A stretch of DNA of 64,000 nt from VXNE01 sp965203615 (GCA_965203615.1 OZ241900.1:2542001-2606000); one strand, 5' to 3'; counted from the first letter of the stretch, positions 43,142 through 52,048 are shown. The notes: a model not told the origin generated them from the letters alone. Numbers and translations: made by a program.

Positions 43142-44827
43142 TCAGTCGTACTGGAACTGGAACGTCGTGGTTTGCTCTTGCCGTCTGGAGCAGGAGCCTT
43201 GCGGCTGGTCGCCGTGGAATTGAAAGACCCAGTCTCTGACCACCTGCATCGCGGTCTGTGCGAAAAGGTCGTAGGATCGAGGCCGCTCCGCCCTGGACTC
43301 CTCGGGAATCAACGCGATCTCGTTGTCTATGGTGGCACCCTGTTCATCCAGCGTGTAACGAACTGTGATCGTGGCCGATCCATAGTTCATCCGGCGGCGC
43401 CCTGGGTATATGTCCGTAGCGGCTTCGGTGAGGAACCTCGGCGGCAGGCTCACATCGCATGGGGGCAAAGTCGTCGGGGGGGATTGCTCAGTCGCCAGTG
43501 CGAGTTCCCCAATGGCTGTGGACGAGTCACCGGACACCGAATCCGCGGATCCCGCCGATTCCGGAACGGCTGTCCTGCTGGCGACCGCGTCCTCTTCGCC
43601 GGTCTCCGGAACGGTCTGCTCTTCGGCCTCAGCCACAATCTCTCCGATCTCGGCCTGCCGCGCTGCCAGTTCGTCCCGCTGATCCGCCAGCGATTCGTGT
43701 TGACGACGCAGTTCCGCCGCGCGTTCGCGCTGGACTTGCGCTTTCGGGGCCACGGTCAGCCGCGCCCGCTCTTCGTCGATTTTCTCCCACTCCCTGGCCA
43801 ACTCCTCCTGTGCCTTGTGAACTTCCGCGAGCATCTCGGCGGCTTCCTGACGCTCCTGTTCGATTCGCTCGCGCTCCTTTGCGGCGACTTCTTCGGGCGT
43901 CAGCCTGTCCATCAGGGACTCTGCCGCGTAAGCGGACAACGGTGGCTGTTCGTGGAATGTCAACTGCGCGTTGGCGAAATACCCTTTCCAGAATTCCTGG
44001 TGCGCGCGCTTTGGACGGGGATGCTCGGTCAGATCCAGTCGCGGTATGTAGTAGACGTTCACTGTCAGGTCGGACACGGGCGGCGACCCGCCCATGCGCG
44101 CCGCGAGCGCGGCGCGGGTCGCTTCGAAATGCTCGAAGTTCCATTCGGGCCATTCGAGATCCAGGTGCGAATACCAACCGGCGTGCTGCATCATGTCGGA
44201 GAAAACAAAGATGATCCGGGGCCCCGAGCCCTTGGACAGATCTATGACGGTGTCCTCCAGGGCTTCGATGAGATAGGAGTTGGCTACTGGCGTCGGGGGC
44301 TGATTGGCCGCCAATGCGTTGACGCGGCTTTGTAGCGATTGCCGGCGGGTGCAGAAACGGCCCGCCGCCTCGCGCAAGGATGCGGGAAGCTGCGCCGGAA
44401 GGTCGTCACAGTCCCGCAGGTAATCCCGCTGGTCCTTTGCGGTCCCGATTTGCAGGTCGGCATTATCGTAGGGCTTGCAGAGCCGGTCGATCGACAAGCG
44501 GGGTGCCTGGGAGTCGGGTGCGAGGGCGAATACTCGCAGTTCCGTGTGGCCATCCAGGTGGAGGCTGACATTGCGGATCAGTTCGCCGGGCAATGACAGG
44601 TGTGCCTTGTCCAGCGGTTTGCGGAAGTCGAGCAGGAACACGGCTTGCGCATTGGAATCGTCCCGGTCGAATATGCACAGATCGTTGTCCAACTCTTGCC
44701 GGGAGTCGGAACCACTAAAAACATACAGTACGCCGATCAAGGCGACCGCGACCAGAAGCGGTGGTAGCAAAAGCGTAAGGTAACGCTTCTTGCCGGTCGG
44801 CTTTCTCGGACCGAGAGATTCTGTCAA
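43142..44827 (-). CDS. membrane protein: vWA-like region, coiled coil, TonB_C domain
   Basis: A 561-residue protein with one N-terminal span (about 17-38) after a basic stretch. Next comes a periplasmic region with vWA-like strands: 'AVFLLDFRKPLD', 'ELRVFALAPDSQ' and 'PRIIFVFSDMMQHAGW'. The DxSxS MIDAS is missing. Residues about 305-400 are a charged coiled coil (repeated E-R-I-E-Q-E-R and Q-R-E-R-A-A-E-L-R-R). An acidic linker leads to a C-terminal TonB-like domain ('ITVRYTLDEQGATIDNEI', 'QVVRDWVFQF'). This architecture is unfamiliar to me. It precedes roadblock paralogue 2. Confidence 0.55.
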   Translation of the reverse strand: MTESLGPRKPTGKKRYLTLLLPPLLVAVALIGVLYVFSGSDSRQELDNDLCIFDRDDSNAQAVFLLDFRKPLDKAHLSLPGELIRNVSLHLDGHTELRVFALAPDSQAPRLSIDRLCKPYDNADLQIGTAKDQRDYLRDCDDLPAQLPASLREAAGRFCTRRQSLQSRVNALAANQPPTPVANSYLIEALEDTVIDLSKGSGPRIIFVFSDMMQHAGWYSHLDLEWPEWNFEHFEATRAALAARMGGSPPVSDLTVNVYYIPRLDLTEHPRPKRAHQEFWKGYFANAQLTFHEQPPLSAYAAESLMDRLTPEEVAAKERERIEQERQEAAEMLAEVHKAQEELAREWEKIDEERARLTVAPKAQVQRERAAELRRQHESLADQRDELAARQAEIGEIVAEAEEQTVPETGEEDAVASRTAVPESAGSADSVSGDSSTAIGELALATEQSPPTTLPPCDVSLPPRFLTEAATDIYPGRRRMNYGSATITVRYTLDEQGATIDNEIALIPEESRAERPRSYDLFAQTAMQVVRDWVFQFHGDQPQGSCSRRQEQTTTFQFQYD

Positions 44828-44952
44828 GCGATTGCTCTGTTGCTATTGTTAACATGATAAGTGCTTGCTGCTTATTCGCAAGCCGCCATGGCATTTGCAC
44901 CCATGGTTAATGCCCGGCCCTGGTCTGCTTCCCCGTTCCACGGTGGGGGCAA

Positions 44953-45519
44953 TCACGTCTTCGGCAGTGTTACTCCGCGCTGTCCCTGGTATTTCCCGTC
45001 CCGATCCCTGTAGCTCGTTTCACAGCGTTCGTCGGACTGAAAAAACAACAGTTGAGCGACCCCCTCGTTAGCATAGATTTTGGCGGGTAGATTGGTGGTA
45101 TTGGAAAACTCGAGTGTTACATGCCCTTCCCATTCCGGTTCCAGCGGCGTTACGTTGACAATGATGCCGCAGCGCGCGTATGTCGACTTGCCCACGCACA
45201 GGGTGAGGACATCCCTCGGAATGCGGAAATACTCAATGGTGCTGGCGAGCGCGAAGGAGTTGGGCGGCACGATGCAGCTATCCTCCCTAACGTCCACGAA
45301 ACTGCGCTCGTCGAATGCCTTGGGGTCCACCGTGGCGGAAAAGATGTTGGTGAACACCTTGAACGCGGGCGCGCAGCGCACATCGTAGCCGTAGCTGGAA
45401 GTGCCGTAGGAGATAACGCCGACGCCGTCGCTCGTGCGCACCTGGCGGGGTTCGAACGGCTCGATCATGCCGTGTTCGCGGGCCATGTCGCGAATCCAGC
45501 GGTCAGACTTGATGCTCAT
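44953..45519 (-). CDS. dcd: dCTP deaminase
   Basis: Dcd deaminates dCTP to dUTP, feeding dTMP synthesis. The 188-residue protein has the same length and blocks as the Pseudomonas-type enzyme: 'MSIKSDRWIRDMAREHGMIE', 'VISYGTSSYGYDVRC', 'IVPPNSFALASTIEYFRIP', 'GKSTYARCGI', 'TPLEPEWEGHVTLEFSN' (catalytic Glu) and 'YQGQRGVTLPKT'. The ATG overlaps the mrp stop by four bases (ATGA). The mrp-dcd order beside metG is common in gammaproteobacteria. Confidence 0.95.
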   Translation of the reverse strand: MSIKSDRWIRDMAREHGMIEPFEPRQVRTSDGVGVISYGTSSYGYDVRCAPAFKVFTNIFSATVDPKAFDERSFVDVREDSCIVPPNSFALASTIEYFRIPRDVLTLCVGKSTYARCGIIVNVTPLEPEWEGHVTLEFSNTTNLPAKIYANEGVAQLLFFQSDERCETSYRDRDGKYQGQRGVTLPKT

Positions 45520-46562
45520 GCATCGTCCATTCTTATGGTCGGCGCGGGCGCCTGGGCTGCCACGGTGCTCCATAATGCGGCGGCGGCGCGGCGCGCACAG
45601 TCGATGTAGGTCCGGGCCGCGTCGCTGTCGGGGTCGGAGGCGACGGTCGGACGTCCGCTGTCCGCCTGTTCCCGTATCCTGGCTGTCAGGGGAAGTGCCC
45701 CGAGAAGTTCGACCCCGTATTCTTCGGCGACGCGCGCACCGCCGCCCGCACCGAACAGGTGGTGACGCTGTCCGCACCCGTCGCAAACGAAATAGCTCAT
45801 GTTCTCCACGATCCCGAGTATGGGGATGTTGACCTTGGAGAACATTTCGATGCCCTTCCTGGCATCCGCCAGCGCGATATCCTGGGGAGTGGTAACGATT
45901 ATGGCACCGCCCACCGGAACGCTCTGCGACAGGGTGAGCTGAACATCTCCGGTCCCCGGGGGCATGTCGACGACAAGGTAGTCCAGGTCGCCCCAGGCCG
46001 ACTGATCGAGAAGCTGTCTCAGGGCTCCTGACACCATTGGACCGCGCCACACCATCGGCGTCCTGTCCGTCACCAGCATGCTCATGGACATCGCCTCGAT
46101 GCCATGCGCCTTGATCGGAACGAAAAACCGTTCGTCCCGCACCTCGGGCCGACGCCCTTCAGCGACACCGAGCATGATGCCCTGGCTCGGGCCATAGATA
46201 TCGGCATCGAGAATGCCGCACTTCGCACCGAGGCGGTCCAGGGCAAGGGCGAGATTCACCGCGGTGGTGGACTTGCCGACGCCGCCCTTCCCGGAGGCGA
46301 CGGCGATGATGTTCTTTGCCCCGGGGATGCCCCGCGCCTGCGGCGCGCGAAACTCGAGGTCGAGGACGGTGTCTTCGCCGACCCAATCCGAGACGGCGCG
46401 CTTGTAGTCTCCCTCTACCCCGCCCACCGGGTAGCCCAGACGCACCTGCGCATGCAGTTTTCCATCGAGATTCGCCGTGCGCTGCACCGCGCCCAGCTCA
46501 CCCCAGGTCGCGGAGATCATCGGATCCGGGAATGCCGTGAGCGACCGCCTTTTCGCCGCCAT
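45516..46562 (-). CDS. mrp: Mrp/ApbC iron-sulfur carrier ATPase
   Basis: A 348-residue P-loop ATPase that carries Fe-S clusters to target proteins. It has a short MIP18-like N-terminal part, the deviant Walker A 'VASGKGGVGKSTTAVNLAL', 'GILDADIYGPSQGIMLG', 'YLVVDMPPGTGDVQLTLSQ' and the cluster C-x-x-C in 'YFVCDGCGQRHHLFG'. I place the start at the ATG at 46562 ('MAAKRRSLTA'). A longer frame runs through the 87-bp repeat at 46749-46835 and is unlikely to be translated. It is divergent from metG and coupled to dcd. Confidence 0.92.
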   Translation of the reverse strand: MAAKRRSLTAFPDPMISATWGELGAVQRTANLDGKLHAQVRLGYPVGGVEGDYKRAVSDWVGEDTVLDLEFRAPQARGIPGAKNIIAVASGKGGVGKSTTAVNLALALDRLGAKCGILDADIYGPSQGIMLGVAEGRRPEVRDERFFVPIKAHGIEAMSMSMLVTDRTPMVWRGPMVSGALRQLLDQSAWGDLDYLVVDMPPGTGDVQLTLSQSVPVGGAIIVTTPQDIALADARKGIEMFSKVNIPILGIVENMSYFVCDGCGQRHHLFGAGGGARVAEEYGVELLGALPLTARIREQADSGRPTVASDPDSDAARTYIDCARRAAAALWSTVAAQAPAPTIRMDDA

Positions 46563-46723
46563 TTTCCGCGTCTCGCGCCCTGCCGGATCCGATAAAGGGA
46601 GGCGATTATAGGGTATATTGCGCACCGCACCCGCATCCTCGAATGCCAGGGACTGGAAGCTCTCACCATGAAACAGCGCGCCCGCCAACATAGGGGCCAG
46701 TGCAAGCGCTCGGCATCGCGAGA

Positions 46724-48832
46724 ATGGCCATGGGGGTGAAAGCTCGGAGCCCTCAGCCGGGGAAGCGTCCCCGACCGCTGACGCGTGAGGAAGTGCCGGC
46801 ATTTCCCCCGTCGCCGGAGACGTACTTCCATGCAAGCCAGCGGCGGATTCTCGTCACCAGCGCGTTGCCTTACTCGAACGGCCCGATTCACCTCGGTCAC
46901 CTGCTGGAACACATCCAGACCGACATCTGGGTACGCTTTCAGCGGCTTGTGGGCAATCAGTGCATCTATGTGTGCGCGGAAGACGCGCATGGCACGGCGA
47001 CCATGCTCAAGGCCGAGGAAGAGGGCATGACGCCCGAAGAGTGGGGCGAAGCGATGCGCGCCTCCCATGCGGCGGATTTCGCCGGCTTTCACGTTGCCCA
47101 CGACAACTTCTACAGCACCCATTCGGAGGAGAACCGTTACTACTCGGAGCTCATCTTCAAGCGGCTCCAGGAGAAGGGCCATATCTTCACCGCCGAGGTG
47201 CAGCAGTTATACGATCCCGTGGAGGGGCTGTTTCTTGCGGACCGCTACGTGCGAGGCGGCTGTCCCCGATGCGGGTCGCCGGATCAACCGGGCGACAACT
47301 GCGATGCATGCGGCGCGACCTACGACGCCACGGAACTCTCCGAGCCGCGTTCCGTACTGTCGGGGACCGTGCCGATCCTGAAGGCATCCATGCACTACTT
47401 CGTCGATCTCGCGAAGTCCGAGGATTTCCTGAAGTCCTGGACCCGCAGCGGCACGGTCCAGCCGGAAGTCGCGAACAAGCTGGCCGAGTGGCTCAACGAG
47501 GGGTTGAAGCCGTGGGACATCAGCCGGGATGCGCCGTATTTCGGGTTCGAGATCCCGGGCGCCGAAGGCAAGTATTTCTACGTCTGGGTGGATGCCCCCA
47601 TAGGTTACATGGCGAGCTTCAAGGACCATTGCAGCCGGGCGGAACTCGACTTCGACGATTTCTGGCGGGCGGACTCGGACTGCGAAGTGCGTCACTTCAT
47701 CGGCAAGGACATCATCAATTTTCATGCCCTCTTCTGGCCCGCAGTCCTGGAGGGGGCGGATTTCCGGACGCCGACGCGCGTGCATACGCATGGCTTCATC
47801 ACCGTCGGCGGCGAGAAGATGTCGAAGTCGCGAGGCACTTTCATCAATGCCTCGACCTACCTCGACCACCTCGATCCCGAGTACCTGCGCTATTACTTCG
47901 CGACCAAGCTGTCGCCGAATACGGACGATATCGACATCAATTTCGACGACTTCGTCCAGCGCGTGAACTCGGACCTGGTCGGGAAGATCGTCAATATCGC
48001 GTCCCGGTGCTCGGGATTCCTGCACCGGCACTTCGACTCCGTGCTGTCGTCGACGCTCCACGATACGGATTTGTGGCAGGAAGTTTCCACAGCGCGGGAG
48101 CGGCTGGCGGACCTCTACGACTCCGGGGACGTGAGCCGCGCGGCGCGGGAGATCACCGCTCTGGCCGATATGGCGAACCGCTACATCGATGAACATGCCC
48201 CGTGGCGTCTAGTCAAGGAAGCGGATCGCTCTTCGGAGGTGCAGGACATTTGCTCCATGGGCATTAACCTGTTTCGGGTCATCGCAATCTATCTGAAGCC
48301 TATCCTTCCGGCGTTCGCCGAGAGGACGGAGGCATTTCTGGAGGTGCCGCCGATGGCCTGGGAGGACGCGGCAAGACCACTCGCCGGTCACCGAATCGGC
48401 AGGTTCAAGCCCCTGATCCGGCGAATGGAGAAAAAGGCCGTCGACCGCATGGTGGAAGCGTCCACGGAGCAGGAGCCGGCGCCCGCCGAGAGTGCCCCCG
48501 ACCAGGATTCCATCAGCATCGATGACTTTTCCAAGGTCGATCTGCGCGTCGCCCGCATCGTGGAGGCGCAGGCGGTGGACGGCGCCGACCGGCTTCTGAA
48601 ACTGACGCTCGACTTGGGCGATCATCGCCGGGAGGTCTTTTCCGGCATCAGGGAGGCGTACGATCCGGCCGCGCTGGTCGGTCGCCACGCCATCGTCGTC
48701 GCCAACCTCGCGCCGCGCAAGATGCGCTTCGGCACGTCGGAGGGCATGGTCCTGGCCGCAGGTCCCGGCGGCAGCCAGATATTCCTTGTGACGCCGGATG
48801 ACGGCGCCGTCCCGGGAATGGAGGTTCGCTAA
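46724..48832 (+). CDS. metG: methionyl-tRNA synthetase
   Basis: A class I synthetase that charges tRNA-Met, here about 702 residues. The catalytic core starts 'RRILVTSALPYSNGPIHLGH' with HLGH as the HIGH motif. It has the zinc knuckle 'GGCPRCGSPDQPGDNCDACG', the KMSKS loop 'GEKMSKSRGTF', and a C-terminal dimerising tRNA-binding domain ('KVDLRVARIVEAQ', 'VVANLAPRKMRFGTSEGM'). The start is uncertain: no start codon lies just before the conserved core; in-frame candidates are GTG 46700, ATG 46724, ATG 46730, GTG 46736 and GTG 46793. Any of the first four adds an N-terminal extension encoded by the 87-bp repeat. Confidence 0.95.
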   Translation: MAMGVKARSPQPGKRPRPLTREEVPAFPPSPETYFHASQRRILVTSALPYSNGPIHLGHLLEHIQTDIWVRFQRLVGNQCIYVCAEDAHGTATMLKAEEEGMTPEEWGEAMRASHAADFAGFHVAHDNFYSTHSEENRYYSELIFKRLQEKGHIFTAEVQQLYDPVEGLFLADRYVRGGCPRCGSPDQPGDNCDACGATYDATELSEPRSVLSGTVPILKASMHYFVDLAKSEDFLKSWTRSGTVQPEVANKLAEWLNEGLKPWDISRDAPYFGFEIPGAEGKYFYVWVDAPIGYMASFKDHCSRAELDFDDFWRADSDCEVRHFIGKDIINFHALFWPAVLEGADFRTPTRVHTHGFITVGGEKMSKSRGTFINASTYLDHLDPEYLRYYFATKLSPNTDDIDINFDDFVQRVNSDLVGKIVNIASRCSGFLHRHFDSVLSSTLHDTDLWQEVSTARERLADLYDSGDVSRAAREITALADMANRYIDEHAPWRLVKEADRSSEVQDICSMGINLFRVIAIYLKPILPAFAERTEAFLEVPPMAWEDAARPLAGHRIGRFKPLIRRMEKKAVDRMVEASTEQEPAPAESAPDQDSISIDDFSKVDLRVARIVEAQAVDGADRLLKLTLDLGDHRREVFSGIREAYDPAALVGRHAIVVANLAPRKMRFGTSEGMVLAAGPGGSQIFLVTPDDGAVPGMEVR
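46749..46835. repeat. third copy of the 87-bp repeat, at the 5' end of metG
   Basis: This copy is the same length as the two at 11157-11330 and shares TCAGCCGGGG...CCCCGACCGCTGA and the final 'TACTTCCATGCAAG'. The loop differs (AAGCGT here, GCGCTT there) while the stem is kept. It ends about ten codons before the first conserved MetG block. Confidence 0.75.
48820..48825 (+). promoter_or_regulatory. ribosome binding site for a CTG-initiated rnfA
   Basis: GGAGGT in the last codons of metG lies seven bases before CTG at 48833, an ideal spacing. No ATG, GTG or TTG is at a useful distance. Confidence 0.7.
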
Positions 48833-49411
48833 CTGAGCGAGCTGCTGCTTCTGCTCGTCACGGCCGCGCTGGTCAACAATTTCGTGCTGGTCCAGTTTCT
48901 CGGACTGTGTCCATTCATGGGCGTGTCCAACCGGTTCGACACGGCACTGCCCATGAGCCTTGCCACGGCCTTTGTGCTCTCGGTGTCGAGCCTGGCCGCG
49001 TATGCGATGCACCACTACCTGTTGGTGCCGCTGGATCTGGGCTACCTCAGGATAGTCGCCTTCATCGTCGCCATCGCCGGTGTCGTCCAGTTCACCGAGG
49101 CCTTCGTCAAGCGCGTAAGTCCGGTGCTGCACCAAGTGCTCGGCATCTACCTGCCACTGATCACCTCGAATTGCGCGGTGCTCGGCGTGGCCCTGATCGT
49201 TACCGATAGCGGCGTTGGCGTGCTGCAGACCATTGCGGTGGCGCTTGGCGCGGCTTTCGGGTTTTCCATCGTGATCATCTGCTTCGCCGCCCTGCGCGAG
49301 CGGTTCGAAACCGAGTCGATCGCGCCCGCGTTGCAGGGGACTCCGGTGGCGCTGATCACGGTTGGCATCATGTCGCTTGCCTTCCACGGGCTGCGGGGGA
49401 TCGGTCAATGA
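48833..49411 (+). CDS. rnfA: Rnf electron transport complex subunit A, CTG start
   Basis: RnfA is a polytopic subunit of the Rnf ferredoxin:NAD oxidoreductase/ion pump. Read from CTG at 48833, the 192-residue protein begins 'SELLLLLVTAALVNNF', then 'VLVQFLGLCPFMGVS', 'VQFTEAFVKRVSPVL', 'PLITSNCAVLGVAL' and 'MSLAFHGL', matching E. coli RsxA in length and at both ends. The first standard start, GTG at 48884, would delete 17 conserved residues and the first membrane helix. The CTG follows the metG stop directly and has a strong Shine-Dalgarno. The stop overlaps rnfB (ATGA). Confidence 0.9.
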   Translation: MSELLLLLVTAALVNNFVLVQFLGLCPFMGVSNRFDTALPMSLATAFVLSVSSLAAYAMHHYLLVPLDLGYLRIVAFIVAIAGVVQFTEAFVKRVSPVLHQVLGIYLPLITSNCAVLGVALIVTDSGVGVLQTIAVALGAAFGFSIVIICFAALRERFETESIAPALQGTPVALITVGIMSLAFHGLRGIGQ

Positions 49412-49917
49412 TCCTGGCAGCGCTCGTTCTCGGCGTTCTCGGACTGGTGGTCGGCGCCGCCCTTGGATTCGTGCGGAAACGCTTCGCGGACGACGCGGAC
49501 GGGCTGGTGTCGGCCGTCGATGCGCTGTTGCCGCAGACCCAATGCGCGCAGTGCGGCTATCCCGGATGCCGGCCCTATGCGGAAGCTATCGCTGCCGGCG
49601 CGCCGCTGGATCTTTGCCCGCCGGGCGGGCAGGCAACCGCCGAGGCGATTGCCAACCTCCTTGGACGGGAGGCGGAGCAACCGGTAGTCGGGACGCCGGC
49701 GAACTGCGTGGCCGTGATCGACGAAGTGGCGTGTATCGGCTGCGCCCTGTGTCTCGATGCGTGTCCGGTGGACGCCATCGTCGGTGCGAGCAGGTACGTG
49801 CATACGGTGATAGAGGGACGGTGTACGGGATGCGAACTTTGTCTGCCCCCGTGTCCGGTCGATTGCATCGCGCTCGAGCCGCTCGCCGCCGAGACGCTGA
49901 GATGGAAGAGGCCGTGA
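49408..49917 (+). CDS. rnfB: Rnf electron transport complex subunit B
   Basis: RnfB takes electrons from ferredoxin into the Rnf complex. The 169-residue protein has an N-terminal membrane anchor, the 4Fe-4S motif of the Fe-S domain ('QTQCAQCGYPGCRPYAEA' with the fourth cysteine in 'LDLCPPGG'), and two ferredoxin-type clusters ('CIGCALCLDACPVDAI' and 'CTGCELCLPPCPVDCI'). All ligand cysteines are present. It overlaps rnfA by four bases and is followed by rnfC with a small overlap, as in other rnf operons. Confidence 0.95.
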   Translation: MILAALVLGVLGLVVGAALGFVRKRFADDADGLVSAVDALLPQTQCAQCGYPGCRPYAEAIAAGAPLDLCPPGGQATAEAIANLLGREAEQPVVGTPANCVAVIDEVACIGCALCLDACPVDAIVGASRYVHTVIEGRCTGCELCLPPCPVDCIALEPLAAETLRWKRP

Positions 49918-51179
49918 AACGCTTTCCCCTGCCTTCCGTGTTGCGATACCCGCTGCTTACCGGCACCGGCCGGTACGAGCCGTGCGTGGCCACTGGCACA
50001 CGGGTCCGGGCCGGGGACGTGCTTGCCCGCGGGGGATCGAGCCCGGCCGCGGATTGCCTGCATGCGGGCGCGTCCGCAGTGGTCGAGGTGGGAGCGACAG
50101 GAATGCTGCTGCACCCCGACGGCCGCGAAGACATCGCGCCGCCGCTGACGGCGAAAGACCTGGTGGAGACGGTGCGCGAGGCGGGCATCGTCGGATTGGG
50201 CGGTGCGGGTTATCCGACCTGGCTGAAGCTCCAGCAAGCGAAGCACAGCGAGGTAAGGACGCTCATCGTCAATGCCGTCGAGTGCGAGCCCAAGGTCTCG
50301 GCGGATGCCGCGCTGCTGCGTGAACACGCCGACGAAGTGGCGTCCGGCATCGAAGCCCTTGAGGACTACCTCGGAAAACCGAGGACGGTCATCGCCCTCG
50401 GCGAGGGCGTGGAGGCGCCTGACGCTTCCGGAGGCGATTGTTCCGTGGATGGTATTCCGGGTGTCGAAACAGCGCGGGTCACGGGTTCCTATACCTCCGG
50501 TTCGGAACGGTCGCTGGTAGCGCGGGTGCTGGGCGTGGACCTGGGAAAACAGATTCCCACAGAGGTGGGCGTGGTGGTGTTCAACGTTGCCACGGTATTC
50601 GCCATCCACCGTGCATGGAACTGTGGCGAGCGCCTGGTAGAGCGCGTCGTCACCGTGGGCGACGTGAACGCCTGGCTGCGTATCGGTCATCCGGTCTGGG
50701 AGCTGCCGTTGTCCGAAGGTCAGGTGATCGTGGGCGGTCCGGTTACGGGCTGGGTGGCGTCGGAACTCGAGTCCATCGCCAAGACCACACGCGCCGTGAG
50801 CGTGCGCACTCCGCGGACGGCGAGTCCGTGTATCCGCTGTGGCTGGTGCGCGCGCGCCTGTCCCGAGGGTCTGTTGCCGCAGGAAATGTTCCGGCACATC
50901 AACGCGGGGCACTGGTCCGAGATGGAAGGACTGAGGCTCGCCGACTGTGTCGAATGCGGTGCATGCGACGTCGCTTGTCCCAGCGGTTTGCCGCTCCTTG
51001 CGACATTCCGGTACGGCAAGTCGGAAGGTCGTGAGCAGGAGCGCCGCACAGTTGACGCGGCGCTCGCGAGGGACCGGTTCGCGGCTCGCGCCGCACGCCT
51101 GGAAAGACAGCGCGTGGAACAGCAGAAGGAACGCGAGGCCCGCATGGCCTCCCGCCGCAAATGGATGCATCCGGGTTAG
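49902..51179 (+). CDS. rnfC: Rnf electron transport complex subunit C
   Basis: RnfC binds NADH/FMN and two 4Fe-4S clusters on the cytoplasmic side. The 425-residue protein has 'GIVGLGGAGYPTWLKL' and 'LIVNAVECEPKVSAD' in the Nqo1-like flavin/NAD region, 'GDCSVDGIPGVETARV', and two clusters 'CIRCGWCARACPEGL' and 'CVECGACDVACPSGLPL'. It lacks the long alanine/lysine-rich C-terminal extension seen in E. coli RsxC. The start may be ATG 49902 or GTG 49914, the latter overlapping the rnfB stop by four bases (GTGA). Confidence 0.94.
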   Translation: MEEAVKRFPLPSVLRYPLLTGTGRYEPCVATGTRVRAGDVLARGGSSPAADCLHAGASAVVEVGATGMLLHPDGREDIAPPLTAKDLVETVREAGIVGLGGAGYPTWLKLQQAKHSEVRTLIVNAVECEPKVSADAALLREHADEVASGIEALEDYLGKPRTVIALGEGVEAPDASGGDCSVDGIPGVETARVTGSYTSGSERSLVARVLGVDLGKQIPTEVGVVVFNVATVFAIHRAWNCGERLVERVVTVGDVNAWLRIGHPVWELPLSEGQVIVGGPVTGWVASELESIAKTTRAVSVRTPRTASPCIRCGWCARACPEGLLPQEMFRHINAGHWSEMEGLRLADCVECGACDVACPSGLPLLATFRYGKSEGREQERRTVDAALARDRFAARAARLERQRVEQQKEREARMASRRKWMHPG

Positions 51180-52048
51180 ACACGCGGGCGATCATGCTGC
51201 GCACCGGCGCGGCGCTCATACCGGCCCTTGCGGCTGCGACGTATTGCTTCGGTCCGGGTGTAGTCGTCAACCTGGCCGTTACCGTGACGGCGGGTGTCGC
51301 GATGGAGGCGGGCTGGGTCTGGGCCCGATTCCGCAATATCGAAGCGGTCAAGGATGCCAGTACGCCGGTGACCTGCGCGCTGATCGCAATCGCCGTTCCG
51401 CCCGCGTTGCATCCGGGCATCCTCGTGTTTGCGGCGGCCATGGCCGTGATCCTGGCCAAACATCTCTACGGCGGCATCGGCAAGAACGTCTTCAACCCCG
51501 CGATGGTCGGATATGCCGCCGCCCTGGTCGCGTTCCCGGCACATTTCGCCGACTGGGATGCGCTCACGGGGGCTACGGCGCTGGACGTTTTCGGTTTCCG
51601 GGGAGGCGCCACCGTGGCGGAGGTATGGCGGCAACCCGCATTCGGGGTCGTTGGCGCGCGCGGCTTCGAGATCGTCAACGCCGCGGCGCTTGTGGGCGGA
51701 CTCTATCTGTGCGCGACGCGGATCGCGAACTGGCGCATGCCCGTCGCCGTGCTCGGAGCGCTCGGCGCATGCGCGGCGATCGGATACGACGGCGGCAGTT
51801 CCGCGAGCCTGGGTTCCCCCCTGTTCCACTGGTTTTCCGGCGGCACGGTTATCGCGGCTTTCTTCATCGCCACGGACCCCGTGACCGCGCCCTCGTCGAG
51901 CGGTGCGCAATGGATATTCGGGATTGCGATAGGGGTGCTCATCTATTGCATCCGCAGCTTCGGCGGCTATCCGGACGGCATCGCGTTCGCGGTGTTGCTT
52001 GCCAACCTGGCGGCGCCCGCGCTGGACAAGGCGATGGTGCGGGCATGA
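51161..52048 (+). CDS. rnfD: Rnf electron transport complex subunit D
   Basis: RnfD is a membrane subunit carrying a covalent FMN. The 295-residue protein has about nine helices, 'GGIGKNVFNPAMVGYAAALV' typical of NqrB/RnfD, and a 'LTGATALDVF' segment with the S/T-G-A-T flavinylation motif. It starts at ATG 51161, overlapping rnfC by 19 bases, and ends overlapping rnfG (ATGA). It is shorter than E. coli RsxD, mainly at the N terminus. Confidence 0.93.
   Translation: MDASGLDTRAIMLRTGAALIPALAAATYCFGPGVVVNLAVTVTAGVAMEAGWVWARFRNIEAVKDASTPVTCALIAIAVPPALHPGILVFAAAMAVILAKHLYGGIGKNVFNPAMVGYAAALVAFPAHFADWDALTGATALDVFGFRGGATVAEVWRQPAFGVVGARGFEIVNAAALVGGLYLCATRIANWRMPVAVLGALGACAAIGYDGGSSASLGSPLFHWFSGGTVIAAFFIATDPVTAPSSSGAQWIFGIAIGVLIYCIRSFGGYPDGIAFAVLLANLAAPALDKAMVRA

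Noticed and set aside
46563..46835. N-terminal extension of Mrp through the 87-bp repeat
   Set aside because: Mrp family alignment starts near the ATG at 46562; the extension is repeat sequence and the divergent metG 5' region.
48884..49411. Short rnfA from GTG 48884
   Set aside because: It would lose the conserved first membrane helix; CTG 48833 has the ribosome site.
49575..51170. 531-codon minus-strand frame across rnfB and rnfC
   Set aside because: A GC-rich shadow frame; the plus strand encodes complete ferredoxin motifs.
50947..52044. Long upstream extension of rnfG
   Set aside because: The extension is out of frame with rnfC and rnfD, which are real there; rnfG starts at ATG 52045 with a four-base overlap.
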